DNA of 64,000 bases from Pseudomonas cuatrocienegasensis (lineage in GTDB: Bacteria; Pseudomonadota; Gammaproteobacteria; Pseudomonadales; Pseudomonadaceae). The translations under genes and the position numbers were made by a program. Numbering within the stretch: position 1 is the stretch's first letter; each line of letters begins with the position of its first letter. The notes under the pieces are model-generated. The model was given only the letters and a program-made list of their open reading frames with translations, ran no database searches and was not told where the DNA came from. The stretch is taken from contig NZ_FOFP01000003.1 of NCBI RefSeq assembly GCF_900110925.1, positions 248,001 through 312,000 on the forward strand, written 5' to 3'. Positions 49,904 to 58,201 of this stretch are shown here, piece after piece.

Positions 49904-49935
49904 CAGTATTTACAACACACTGATCGTAAATACTG
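49904..49935. promoter_or_regulatory. Inverted repeat CAGTATTTAC-N12-GTAAATACTG upstream of pauR
   Basis: Perfect 10-bp arms, 22 bp centre to centre (about two helical turns), lie 59-90 bp upstream of pauR in the gap to dadX. This spacing suits a dimeric repressor. Autoregulation by PauR is inferred; the 9-mer TAAATACTG recurs at 59377-59385 before the MFS gene. Confidence 0.55.
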
Positions 49936-49947
49936 CCCAGCTGCGCC

Positions 49948-51018
49948 TTATCCGCGGTAAACCAGCGACACACGTCGCAGGTTGCAGAACAGCTGATAGG
50001 GAATGGTCTCGGCGCAGGCGGCCACCTCACTGGCCAGCACCTGCTCACCCCAGAGCTGCACCTGGCTGCCCAGACCGGCTTGCGGCAGATCGGTGAGATC
50101 GACCGTAAGCATGTCCATGGACACCCGACCGATCAGACGCGTGCGCTGGCCGTCGACGATCACCGGCGTGCCAGTCGGCGCATGGCGCGGGTAGCCATCG
50201 GCATAACCCATGGCGACCACACCAACACGGGTCGGCCGCTCACTGACAAAGCGCGCGCCGTAGCCAACCGGTTCGCCGGTCGGCAGCTCACGTACGCTGA
50301 TAATCTTCGACTGCAAAGTCATCACCGGTTTGAGACGGGCGGCCTCAGCCTGCACCTGCTCGAAGGGCGTGGCACCGTAGAGCATGATGCCGGGGCGTAC
50401 CCAATCGCTAGGCGCTTGTGGCCACCCGAGCACGGCTGGCGAGTTGCGCAGGCTGACCTCGGCACTCAAACCTTGGCGCGCGTGTTCGAATACGGCTAAT
50501 TGCTCCTCGCTGCGCGCACAGTCCAGCTCATCGGCACGGGCGAAGTGGCTCATCAGCACGATCTTGCTCACCTTGCCGCTGACCAGCAGGCGCTGGTAGC
50601 CCGCCTGGTAATCAGCGGGATGCAGACCAACACGGTGCATGCCCGAGTCCAGCTTGAGCCAGACCTGCAAGGGCTTGTGCAAGTGAGCACGCTCGATGGC
50701 CTCGATCTGCCACAGGGCATGGACCACGCACCACAGCTCATGCTGCTCGATCAGCGCCAGCTCGTCGGCCTCGAAGAAACCCTCGAGCAGCAGAATCGGC
50801 GCGCGAATCCCGGCTTCGCGCAGCACCAGTGCCTCTTCAATGCAGGCCACGGCAAAGCCATCGGCCTCGGCCTCCAGGGCCTGGGCGCAGCGCACGGCGC
50901 CATGCCCGTAGGCATCGGCCTTGACCACGGCCAGGGCGCGAGCGCCGCTAAGCTCGCGGGCCAGGCGATAGTTGTGACGCAGGGCGTCGAGGTCGATCAG
51001 GGCACGGGCGGGACGCAT
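49948..51018 (-). CDS. dadX: Catabolic alanine racemase DadX
   Basis: A 356-residue PLP racemase interconverting L- and D-alanine. The PLP lysine is in [11 protein letters not shown] and the catalytic Tyr in GYGARFVSE. The gene belongs to the dad region and would feed D-alanine to DadA. The start is ATG 51018 ([17 protein letters not shown]). It is separated from ridA by a terminator and a MITE-like element. Confidence 0.95.
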   Translation of the reverse strand: MRPARALIDLDALRHNYRLARELSGARALAVVKADAYGHGAVRCAQALEAEADGFAVACIEEALVLREAGIRAPILLLEGFFEADELALIEQHELWCVVHALWQIEAIERAHLHKPLQVWLKLDSGMHRVGLHPADYQAGYQRLLVSGKVSKIVLMSHFARADELDCARSEEQLAVFEHARQGLSAEVSLRNSPAVLGWPQAPSDWVRPGIMLYGATPFEQVQAEAARLKPVMTLQSKIISVRELPTGEPVGYGARFVSERPTRVGVVAMGYADGYPRHAPTGTPVIVDGQRTRLIGRVSMDMLTVDLTDLPQAGLGSQVQLWGEQVLASEVAACAETIPYQLFCNLRRVSLVYRG

Positions 51019-51070
51019 GACAGGTTACTTCTCTCTTATCGCTGCACCGGGATGCGCGCAGGCATCAGTC

Positions 51071-51097
51071 AAAAAAAGCCCGGCGGGACAGCCGGGC
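51071..51097 (-). terminator. Terminator between ridA and dadX
   Basis: On the minus strand, GCCCGGC-tgtccc-GCCGGGC is followed by TTTTTTT. It would end dadA-ridA transcripts, so dadX probably needs read-through or its own promoter. Confidence 0.85.
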
Positions 51098-51124
51098 GAA
51101 AAGCCAACACAAATACTGCGGCCT

Positions 51125-51310
51125 AGCAGGTCGTTGAAAACGTAGGCGAGGCAGCCAGCGCAATACCGATGGCGGCCCCGCAAAAACAGGCGAAAAACGG
51201 ACTGGGCTCGCACACGAGTTTACGAGTTGTAAATGAGCATTTTGAGACGCCGCGTCCCGGCCTGTTTTTAACGCAGCGATGGCAACGCAGGTAGTTTTCA
51301 ACAGCCTGCT
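51125..51310. mobile_element. MITE-like element with terminal inverted repeats
   Basis: A 186-bp non-coding element with imperfect termini: AGCAGGTCGTTGAAAAC on the left, and the complement of AGCAGGCTGTTGAAAAC on the right (15 of 17 bases identical). No open frame encodes a transposase. Similar GCTGTTGAAAA elements occur in other pseudomonads, as I recall. It lies between the terminator and ridA. No target-site duplication is evident. Confidence 0.6.
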
Positions 51311-51315
51311 GGCAC

Positions 51316-51666
51316 TTAGCGCGCCGCCACCACCATCATCTCCACCAACACTTCGGGCTTGTACATCTTCGCCTCGACACAGGCGCGGGCCGGCGCAGCA
51401 CCCTCGGCGACCCAGGCGTCGTACTCGGCATTAAGGCCGGCGTAATGCGCATCCATGTCCTTGAGGTAAATGGTCACGGAGAGAATCTTGCTCTTGTCGC
51501 TGCCAGCCTCGGCCAGCATGCGCTCGATATTGGCCAGGGTTTCGCGGGTCTGCTGGCGAATGTCGCCGCTGTAATCGTCGGCCAGTTGGCCGGCGAGGTA
51601 GACGGTATCGTTGTGGATCACCACTTCGCTGTAGCGCTTTTCCACATGCAGACGTTGGATCGACAT
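51316..51666 (-). CDS. RidA family enamine/imine deaminase
   Basis: A 116-residue trimeric deaminase that removes reactive 2-aminoacrylate and imine intermediates. It has VIHNDTVYLAGQLADD, the catalytic-Arg block PARACVEAKMYKPEVLVEM, and the expected length. Beside dadA it likely hydrolyses the imine formed on D-amino acid oxidation. Confidence 0.92.
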   Translation of the reverse strand: MSIQRLHVEKRYSEVVIHNDTVYLAGQLADDYSGDIRQQTRETLANIERMLAEAGSDKSKILSVTIYLKDMDAHYAGLNAEYDAWVAEGAAPARACVEAKMYKPEVLVEMMVVAAR

Positions 51667-51702
51667 TCAGATTCTCCAGAAAAAATCGGGCCGCGCAGCC
51701 TA

Positions 51703-53001
51703 TCAGGTCCGCGCCGGCTGTGGCGCACGCTGCTGAACGCCGCGCGGGGCGCCATAACGCGAGATATCCAGGCCTTCGGCACTGATCTGCGGGCGCTTGG
51801 CGCCCAGCAGGTCGGCGAGCAGACGACCGGAGCCGCAGGCCATGGTCCAGCCCAGGGTGCCGTGACCGGTGTTGAGGAACAGGTTGCGATACGCGGTGGC
51901 ACCGACAATTGGCGTGCCGTCCGGGGTGGCCGGGCGCAAGCCGGTCCAGAATTCGGCCTGCTGCAGATCACCGCCTTCGGGGTAGAGGTCAGCGGTGATC
52001 ATTTCCAGGGTTTCCCGGCGGCGCGGGTTGAGCGACAGGTCGAAGCCGGCAATCTCGGCCATGCCGCCGACGCGGATTCGCCCATCGAAACGGGTGATGG
52101 CGACCTTGTAGGTCTCATCGAGGATGGTCGAGGTCGGCGCCATGTCGGCGTTGACGATCGGCACGGTCAGCGAATAGCCCTTGAGCGGGTAAACCGGCGC
52201 ACGAATGCCCAACGGCTTGAGCAACTGCGGGCTGTAGCTGCCGAGGGCGAGCACGTAGCGGTCGGCGGTTTCCAGCTTGCCGTCGATCCACACGCCATTG
52301 ATGCGGTCGCCCACGGCGTCCAGGCGCTGAATGTTCTGGCCAAAACGGAATTCCACGCCGAGCGCCTTGGCCATCTCCGCCAGCTTGCTGGTGAACAGTT
52401 GGCAGTCGCCGGTCTGGTCGTTGGGCAGGCGCAGGGCACCGGCCAGCTTGTGCTTGACCCCGGCCAGGGCCGGTTCGACGCGGGCAATACCATCACGGTC
52501 GAGCAGCTCGAAGGGCACACCGGACGCTTGCAGCACCGCCGTGTCCTTGGCCGCAGCGTCGACCTGAGCCTGGGTGCGGAACAGCTGGGTGGTGCCGAGT
52601 TGGCGACCTTCATAGCTGATGCCGGTTTCGGCACGCAGCTCGTCGAGGCAGTCGCGGCTGTACTCGGACAGGCGCACCATGCGCTCCTTGTTCACCGCGT
52701 AGCGGCTGGCGGTGCAATTGCGCAGCATCTGCGCCATCCACAGGTACTGGTCGATGTCGCCGGTGGCCTTGATCGCCAGCGGTGCGTGCTTCTGCAGCAG
52801 CCACTTGATGGCCTTCAACGGCACACCGGGCGCCGCCCAGGGCGAAGCGTAACCAGGCGACACCTGGCCGGCGTTGGCAAAGCTGGTTTCCAGGGCCGGG
52901 CCGTTCTGCCGGTCGACCACCACCACCTCGAAGCCCTGACGGGCCAGGTAGTACGCGCTGGCCGTACCGATCACACCACTTCCAAGCACCAGAACCCGCA
53001 T
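51703..53001 (-). CDS. dadA: D-amino acid dehydrogenase DadA
   Basis: A 432-residue FAD enzyme oxidising D-alanine and other D-amino acids to keto acids, feeding the respiratory chain. The FAD-binding GxGxxG is [19 protein letters not shown]. The C-terminal FAD segment [20 protein letters not shown] closes the fold. Start ATG 53001 ([10 protein letters not shown]). It is divergent from the lrp gene. Confidence 0.96.
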   Translation of the reverse strand: MRVLVLGSGVIGTASAYYLARQGFEVVVVDRQNGPALETSFANAGQVSPGYASPWAAPGVPLKAIKWLLQKHAPLAIKATGDIDQYLWMAQMLRNCTASRYAVNKERMVRLSEYSRDCLDELRAETGISYEGRQLGTTQLFRTQAQVDAAAKDTAVLQASGVPFELLDRDGIARVEPALAGVKHKLAGALRLPNDQTGDCQLFTSKLAEMAKALGVEFRFGQNIQRLDAVGDRINGVWIDGKLETADRYVLALGSYSPQLLKPLGIRAPVYPLKGYSLTVPIVNADMAPTSTILDETYKVAITRFDGRIRVGGMAEIAGFDLSLNPRRRETLEMITADLYPEGGDLQQAEFWTGLRPATPDGTPIVGATAYRNLFLNTGHGTLGWTMACGSGRLLADLLGAKRPQISAEGLDISRYGAPRGVQQRAPQPART

Positions 53002-53079
53002 GTTGCGCTCCTCGCCGCGCCGTAGCGCCGCGGTTGTTAGCCGAAGACTATTGTTAGGCGCAGTATAAAAAGACGCGCG

Positions 53080-53094
53080 TAGTGCTTTTCACTA
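53080..53094. promoter_or_regulatory. Candidate Lrp-type operator in the dadA-lrp gap
   Basis: TAGTG-CTTTT-CACTA is a perfect palindrome with an AT-rich centre, flanked by ATATGCATAGCTATAT. It sits between the divergent dadA and lrp genes, where a DadR/Lrp site would be expected. Confidence 0.35.
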
Positions 53095-53157
53095 TATGCA
53101 TAGCTATATTTGGCGAGAATTCTCGGCAAAAAGGCTTTTCACGGAGGGGCATCGCCT

Positions 53158-53646
53158 ATGCGTACCCAGCACCAGAGCAAACGTGAGCTGGACAAGATCG
53201 ACCGCAACATCCTGCGTATCCTGCAGGAAGATGGCCGCATCAGTTTTACCGAGCTGGGCGAGCGGGTTGGCCTGTCGACCACCCCCTGCACCGAGCGCGT
53301 GCGCCGCCTGGAGCGCGAGGGCATCATCATGGGCTACCACGCCCGCCTCAACCCGCAGCAGCTCAAGGCCAGCTTGCTGGTGTTCGTCGAGATCAGCCTG
53401 GATTACAAGTCTGGCGACACCTTCGAGGAATTCCGCCGGGCCGTGCTCAAGCTGCCCCATGTGCTGGAATGCCACCTGGTGTCCGGCGACTTCGACTACC
53501 TGGTGAAAGCGCGGATCAACGAGATGGCCAGCTACCGCAAGCTGCTCGGCGACATCCTGCTCAAGCTGCCCCATGTGCGTGAGTCGAAGAGCTATATCGT
53601 CATGGAAGAAGTGAAAGAAAGCCTGGCGCTGCCGGTGCCGGAGTGA
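53158..53646 (+). CDS. Lrp/AsnC family regulator (DadR-like)
   Basis: A 162-residue feast/famine regulator. The helix-turn-helix (LDKIDRNILRILQEDGRISFTELGERVGLSTTP) is followed by the RAM domain (LVFVEISLDYKSGDTFEEFRR). It is divergent from dadA, matching the P. aeruginosa dadR arrangement, and should activate dadA with L-alanine as signal. The ATG at 53158 has GGAGGGG upstream. Confidence 0.93.
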   Translation: MRTQHQSKRELDKIDRNILRILQEDGRISFTELGERVGLSTTPCTERVRRLEREGIIMGYHARLNPQQLKASLLVFVEISLDYKSGDTFEEFRRAVLKLPHVLECHLVSGDFDYLVKARINEMASYRKLLGDILLKLPHVRESKSYIVMEEVKESLALPVPE

Positions 53647-53667
53647 GCCAGGGCCGGCGAACGTTTC

Positions 53668-53748
53668 GTAGGGTGCGCCGTGCGCACCGCTTCGGTAAAG
53701 GCTCTACGCAATAGTGGCTCGAAAGCTGGTGCGCACAGCGCACCCTAC
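53668..53748. repeat. REP-type inverted repeat GTAGGGTGCGC
   Basis: GTAGGGTGCGCCGTGCGCACC (53668-53688) and its near-perfect complement (53728-53748) face each other 39 bp apart, a typical pair of Pseudomonas REP sequences. The right arm contains the stop codon of the following minus-strand gene. Confidence 0.8.
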
Positions 53749-54098
53749 ACAAGCCGCTGCCGCGTCGTGGCGATCAGGCGATGCACCTGCTGCTCCACCG
53801 CCGGCTCAATAGGCTGCTCCGGCCCACGCCCCTGTGGGCAAGGCAGCCTTGGCGTAGTGCCGAATAGCCGGCAGATCAACGGCCGCTGGTCATACACCTG
53901 GCAGCCATTCGGCCCCAGGTGCACGCAGTTGTACTCGGCCAGCGCCGCCTCGTGCTCGGCCTCGCTCTTCACGGGCAGGCGCGCCAGTTCCTCGGACGAG
54001 GCGGTGACCGGCCCGCAGCAGTCGTGACAGCCCGGCACACAGGCAAAGCCAGGAATCTGCAGGCGCAGGTGGTCGATCCGGCGATCGGTGCAACTCAT
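53745..54098 (-). CDS. YkgJ family cysteine cluster protein
   Basis: A 117-residue protein with a putative zinc/iron Cys cluster: CVPGCHDCCGPV, then NGCQVYDQRPLICRLFG. There is no signal peptide. Its function is unknown. ATG 54098 (MSCTDRRIDHLRL) is preferred. The TAG stop at 53745-53747 lies in a REP arm, so the C-terminus was set by the insertion. Confidence 0.85.
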   Translation of the reverse strand: MSCTDRRIDHLRLQIPGFACVPGCHDCCGPVTASSEELARLPVKSEAEHEAALAEYNCVHLGPNGCQVYDQRPLICRLFGTTPRLPCPQGRGPEQPIEPAVEQQVHRLIATTRQRLV

Positions 54099-54268
54099 GG
54101 GCGTGGGTCCAGACAGATAAGGTGCGAATGGTAAACCGGACGATGCCCAAGGTGTGCCCTTCACGGCATCGCCGGTGACCGGGTTTTTTCCGCGCGCCCC
54201 TTGGCGACAAACGAACTGCGCGCTTATGCTGCGTTGAATTTTCTACACACGCATTCAGGATTCCACAC

Positions 54269-55570
54269 ATGAACGCCCGTGTTAGCCGCGCCCAGCACGC
54301 TCCTTCCTATTACGCCGCCAGCCTCAATCAGCAGTTGACGCTGCCTAGCCTGGCGGAGGAGGTGCGCGCTGACGTGTGCATTGTCGGGGGCGGCTTCACC
54401 GGCCTGAATACAGCGATTGAGCTGGCCGAAAAAGGCCTGTCGGTGGTGCTGTTGGAGGCGCGCAAGATCGGCTGGGGCGCCAGCGGGCGCAACGGCGGGC
54501 AGCTGATTCGTGGCGTCGGCCATGACGTGGAGCAGTTCCAGGGGCTGATCGGCGACGAGGGCGTGCGCGAGCTCAAGCGCATGGGCCTGGAGGCCGTGGA
54601 AATCGTCCGCCAGCGCGTGGCCCGTTATGCCATTGATTGCGACCTGACCTGGGGCTACTGCGACCTGGCGAACAAACCCCGCGACCTCGCGGGCTTCGCC
54701 GAAGACGTGCAGGACCTGCAAAGCCTCGGCTACCGCCATGAACTGCGCCTGCTGCAACCCGAGCAGATGCACGAGGTGGTCGGCTCCAGCCGCTATGTCG
54801 GCGGGCTGATCGACATGGGCTCCGGCCACCTGCACCCGCTCAACCTGGCCCTTGGCGAAGCCGCCGCCGCACAGGCACTGGGTGTACGCCTGTTCGAGGA
54901 TTCCGCAGTTACGCGTATCGACTATGGCGCTCAGGTCCAGGTGCACACCGCCCAGGGTCTGGTGCGCGCCGATAATCTGGTGCTCGGCTGCAACGCCTAC
55001 CTGGGCGATCTACAACCGCGCCTCGGCGGCAAGGTGCTGCCAGCAGGCAGCTACATCATCGCCACCGAACCGCTCGATGAAGCCCAGGCGCGTGCACTGA
55101 TCCCGCAGAACATGGCGCTCTGCGACCAGCGCGTGACGGTCGACTACTACCGCCTGTCCGCCGACCGTCGCCTGCTGTTCGGCGGCGCCTGTCATTATTC
55201 GGGCCGCGACCCGGCGGATATCGCCGGTTACATGCGCCCGAAGATGCTCGAAGTATTCCCACAACTCGAGGGCACCCGCATCGACTTCCAGTGGGGCGGG
55301 ATGATCGGCATTGGCGCCAATCGCTTGCCCCAGATCGGCCGACTCAAGGAGCATCCCAACCTGTTCTACGCCCAGGCCTACGCCGGCCATGGGCTGAACG
55401 CCACCCACCTGGCCGGCAAGCTGCTCGCTGAAGCCATTGCGGGCCAGGCTAGCAGCGGCTTCGACCTGTTCGCCAAGGTGCCGCATATGACCTTCCCCGG
55501 CGGCAAACACCTGCGCTCGCCTCTGCTGGCCTTGGGCATGCTCTGGCACCGGTTTAAAGAGGCGCTATAA
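54269..55570 (+). CDS. FAD-dependent oxidoreductase, PauB/PuuB-like
   Basis: A 433-residue DAO-family flavoprotein: FAD site CIVGGGFTGLNTAIELAEKG, GASGRNGGQ, and the C-terminal AYAGHGLNATHLAGKLLAEA. It resembles PauB4, an oxidase acting on gamma-glutamyl-polyamines in P. aeruginosa. The neighbouring pauR and kauB support a polyamine catabolic role. The exact substrate is inferred. Confidence 0.87.
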   Translation: MNARVSRAQHAPSYYAASLNQQLTLPSLAEEVRADVCIVGGGFTGLNTAIELAEKGLSVVLLEARKIGWGASGRNGGQLIRGVGHDVEQFQGLIGDEGVRELKRMGLEAVEIVRQRVARYAIDCDLTWGYCDLANKPRDLAGFAEDVQDLQSLGYRHELRLLQPEQMHEVVGSSRYVGGLIDMGSGHLHPLNLALGEAAAAQALGVRLFEDSAVTRIDYGAQVQVHTAQGLVRADNLVLGCNAYLGDLQPRLGGKVLPAGSYIIATEPLDEAQARALIPQNMALCDQRVTVDYYRLSADRRLLFGGACHYSGRDPADIAGYMRPKMLEVFPQLEGTRIDFQWGGMIGIGANRLPQIGRLKEHPNLFYAQAYAGHGLNATHLAGKLLAEAIAGQASSGFDLFAKVPHMTFPGGKHLRSPLLALGMLWHRFKEAL

Positions 55571-55676
55571 GAGCGCCTAAGGCAGCTCGGGCCGAGCTGC
55601 GCATGGATCAACGGGCATCGGCAAAGAGGCTCTGACGTAGCGACAGCTTGCGATCATCACGCTGGAGAATGAGTGG

Positions 55677-56315
55677 CTAAGCAGCCCTGCGTTGCTCCGA
55701 GACGAGACGCACGGCTAGCCCGGCGAGCACAAAACCCATGAAATACCGTTGCACCGCCAACCAGCGAGGGTTGCGCACAAACCATGCAGCCAAGCCGCCC
55801 GCCGACAATGCGAGGGTCAAATTGACCGTAAAACTTACGCTGATCTGCGTGAGCCCGAGCTGGATGCTTTGCAGCAACACCGACCCGTGCTCTGGCGATA
55901 CGAACTGAGGAAAGATCGCAAGGTAGAAAATCGCGATCTTGGGGTTGAGCACATTGGTCAAAAAGCCCATCAGAAACAACCTGGAGGGTCGATCCCCCGG
56001 AAGCTGTCGGGCTTCAAATGCTGACTGCGCACCTGGCTTCACGGCTTGCCAGGCGAGATACAACAGGTAGACCGCACCTGCCCACTTGAGAACGTCGTAC
56101 GCCAACGGAATCGCCAAGAAGAGCGCTGTCATGCCCACAGCTGCCGCGAACATGTGAACAAGAAAGCCGGCCATAACCCCGAAAAGCGATATCACACCCG
56201 CCCTGCGGCCCTGACAGATAGAGCGAGAAATCAAGTAAATCATGTTCGGCCCCGGCGTCAGGACCATCAGCAGTGCTGCGCCCGCAAAAAGCAGCCAATC
56301 ATTTACTGGAACCAT
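55677..56315 (-). CDS. LysE/RhtB family exporter
   Basis: A 212-residue inner-membrane amino-acid exporter with six helices: LFAGAALLMVLTPGPNMIYLISRSI, and VGMTALFLAIPLAYDVLKWAGAVYLLYLAW. ATG 56315 has GGAGG upstream. GC content is visibly lower than its neighbours, which suggests acquisition. The substrate is unknown. Confidence 0.9.
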   Translation of the reverse strand: MVPVNDWLLFAGAALLMVLTPGPNMIYLISRSICQGRRAGVISLFGVMAGFLVHMFAAAVGMTALFLAIPLAYDVLKWAGAVYLLYLAWQAVKPGAQSAFEARQLPGDRPSRLFLMGFLTNVLNPKIAIFYLAIFPQFVSPEHGSVLLQSIQLGLTQISVSFTVNLTLALSAGGLAAWFVRNPRWLAVQRYFMGFVLAGLAVRLVSEQRRAA

Positions 56316-56366
56316 GATTTCCTCCATGAACACGGGCTTAGGACGTCGGCAGACTTCCGAGGTGCG

Positions 56367-56597
56367 CTATAAAAGCGTCCAGAACGGCCGCTGCGCCTCG
56401 CGATTGGCCTCGGCGCGGGTCAGGCCGATATCCGCCAGTTGCGCATCGTTCAAACGCAACAGCGCGCGGCGGGTACGCAAACGCTGGTGCACCTGCTGCC
56501 AGCGCGCAATGGCCCCGGCCATTCCCGAGGGCGGTAGTGCACCCTGGGGCTCGGCGCAGGGCTGGGTAGGCTGAACAACATCGACGGTGTGCATCAT
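56367..56597 (-). CDS. DUF1127 domain protein
   Basis: A 76-residue protein with a C-terminal DUF1127 motif (RLRTRRALLRLNDAQLADIGLTRAEANRE). These small Arg-rich proteins occur in many alpha- and gammaproteobacteria and have been linked to RNA and phosphate/carbon metabolism; the role here is unknown. ATG 56597 is preceded by GGGAGA. It is divergent from the MocR regulator. Confidence 0.85.
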   Translation of the reverse strand: MMHTVDVVQPTQPCAEPQGALPPSGMAGAIARWQQVHQRLRTRRALLRLNDAQLADIGLTRAEANREAQRPFWTLL

Positions 56598-56677
56598 GGT
56601 TCTCCCGAGAGCGGTGTGAGACTCATGATGACAAGCTGGAAAAAAGCATGACAGATTCAAAAAACTCTTATTAAATC

Positions 56678-56734
56678 CATACAGATCGTTCGGCAATCAC
56701 ACTGAATGCTGGTTTTTCCCTTCAACTGTATGGG
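56678..56734. promoter_or_regulatory. Inverted repeat CCATACAG-N41-CTGTATGG in the MocR promoter region
   Basis: Perfect 8-bp arms 49 bp centre to centre lie in the gap between the DUF1127 gene and the MocR-type regulator. MocR proteins often bind paired sites and autoregulate. The long spacing suggests looping by a dimer of dimers; this is inference. Confidence 0.4.
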
Positions 56735-56766
56735 TCGCCTAGGCCCTTATTCACACAGAGACCGCC

Positions 56767-58194
56767 ATGTCGCTCTACCTGAACCTTGCTGAACTGCTTG
56801 GCGAGCGCATCGAGCAGGGCCTCTATCGACCGGGAGATCGCCTGCCCTCGGTACGCGCCCTGAGCACTGAACACGGCGTCAGCCTGAGCACCGTGCAGCA
56901 GGCCTACCGCCACCTGGAGGATCAGGGCCTGGCCACACCCCGGCCCAAGTCTGGCTATTTCGTTCCTGCAGCCAGACAGATGCCGGCATTGCCGCAGGTG
57001 GCGCGCATGGCCCAGCGACCGGTGGAGGTCTCGCAATGGGATCAGGTGCTGGAGCTGATCAGCCTGCCGCCCAGCCGTGCCGGGGTGATACAACTTGGCC
57101 GGGGCCGGCCAGATATCGACAGCCCGACGCTCAAACCGCTGCTGCGCTCACTGTCGCGCATCAGCCGCCGCCAGGATGTCAGCAGCCTGACCTACGGCTG
57201 CATCTACGGGCACCAGGGCATGCGCGAGCAGATCGCCCGGCTGATGCTCGACTCCGGCTGCGCCCTGTCTTACGAGGACATCGTCATCACCACCGGCTGC
57301 CACGAGGCACTGTCGGCGGCGATCCGCGCCATCTGCCAGCCCGGCGATATAGTCGCGGTGGATTCGCCGAGCTTTCACGGCGTGATGCAGGCGCTCAAGG
57401 GCTTCGGCATGCAGGCCCTGGAGCTGCCCACCGACCCGCTCACTGGCATCAGCCTGGAAGCCCTGGAGCTGGCCCTGGAACAGTGGCCGATCAAGGCCAT
57501 CCAACTGACCCCGACCTGCAACAACCCCCAGGGCTACATCATGCCCGAGGCCAACAAGCGCGCCCTGCTCGCTCTGGCGCAACGCTACGACGTGGCGATC
57601 ATCGAAGACGACGTCTACGGCGAGCTGGCCTACAGCTACCCGCGGCCACGCACCATCAAGTCCTATGACGAAGACGGTCGGGTGCTGCTGTGCAGCTCGT
57701 TCTCCAAAACCCTGGCGCCCGGCCTGCGCATTGGCTGGATCGCCCCCGGGCGCTACCTGGATCGTGTGCTGCACATGAAGTACATGGGCACCGGCAGCAC
57801 CGCCCAGGCGCCTCAGCTGGCGATCACCGAATACCTCGAAGCCGGCCACTACGAACCCCACCTGCGGCGCATGCGTGCCCAGTACCAGCGCGGCCGCGAC
57901 CTGATGATCGACTGGGTGAGCCGCTACTTCCCCGCCGGTACGCGGGTCAGCCGGCCCCAGGGCAGCTTTATGCTGTGGCTCGAGCTAGAGGCAGGCTTCG
58001 ACAGCCAGCGCCTGAACCGCGAGCTACAGGCCCACGCCATCCAGATCGCCCCCGGCAGTATCTTTTCCGCAGCCGGCAAGTACCGTAACTGTCTGCGCTT
58101 GAACTACGCCAGCCAGCCCAGCGCAGAGATCGAAGCAGCGGTGCGCCAGGTCGGCCTGTGCGCCGCGCAGTTGAGCGACGCCGACAAAAGCTGA
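56767..58194 (+). CDS. MocR-type regulator (GntR helix-turn-helix plus aminotransferase domain)
   Basis: A 475-residue fusion. Residues 1-75 form a GntR winged helix (GERIEQGLYRPGDRLPSVRALSTEHGVSLSTVQQAYRHL). Residues about 110-465 form a fold-I PLP aminotransferase-like domain with NNPQGYIMPE, EDDVYGELAY and the PLP-lysine segment SFSKTLAPGLRIGW. It probably senses an amino compound or PLP and controls a nearby gene, perhaps in polyamine or amino acid metabolism. Confidence 0.92.
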   Translation: MSLYLNLAELLGERIEQGLYRPGDRLPSVRALSTEHGVSLSTVQQAYRHLEDQGLATPRPKSGYFVPAARQMPALPQVARMAQRPVEVSQWDQVLELISLPPSRAGVIQLGRGRPDIDSPTLKPLLRSLSRISRRQDVSSLTYGCIYGHQGMREQIARLMLDSGCALSYEDIVITTGCHEALSAAIRAICQPGDIVAVDSPSFHGVMQALKGFGMQALELPTDPLTGISLEALELALEQWPIKAIQLTPTCNNPQGYIMPEANKRALLALAQRYDVAIIEDDVYGELAYSYPRPRTIKSYDEDGRVLLCSSFSKTLAPGLRIGWIAPGRYLDRVLHMKYMGTGSTAQAPQLAITEYLEAGHYEPHLRRMRAQYQRGRDLMIDWVSRYFPAGTRVSRPQGSFMLWLELEAGFDSQRLNRELQAHAIQIAPGSIFSAAGKYRNCLRLNYASQPSAEIEAAVRQVGLCAAQLSDADKS

Positions 58195-58201
58195 GCGTGT
58201 C

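Noticed and set aside
51445..53025. 526-codon open frame opposite ridA and dadA
   Set aside because: DadA and RidA are certain on the minus strand; this is an antisense shadow with unnatural composition.
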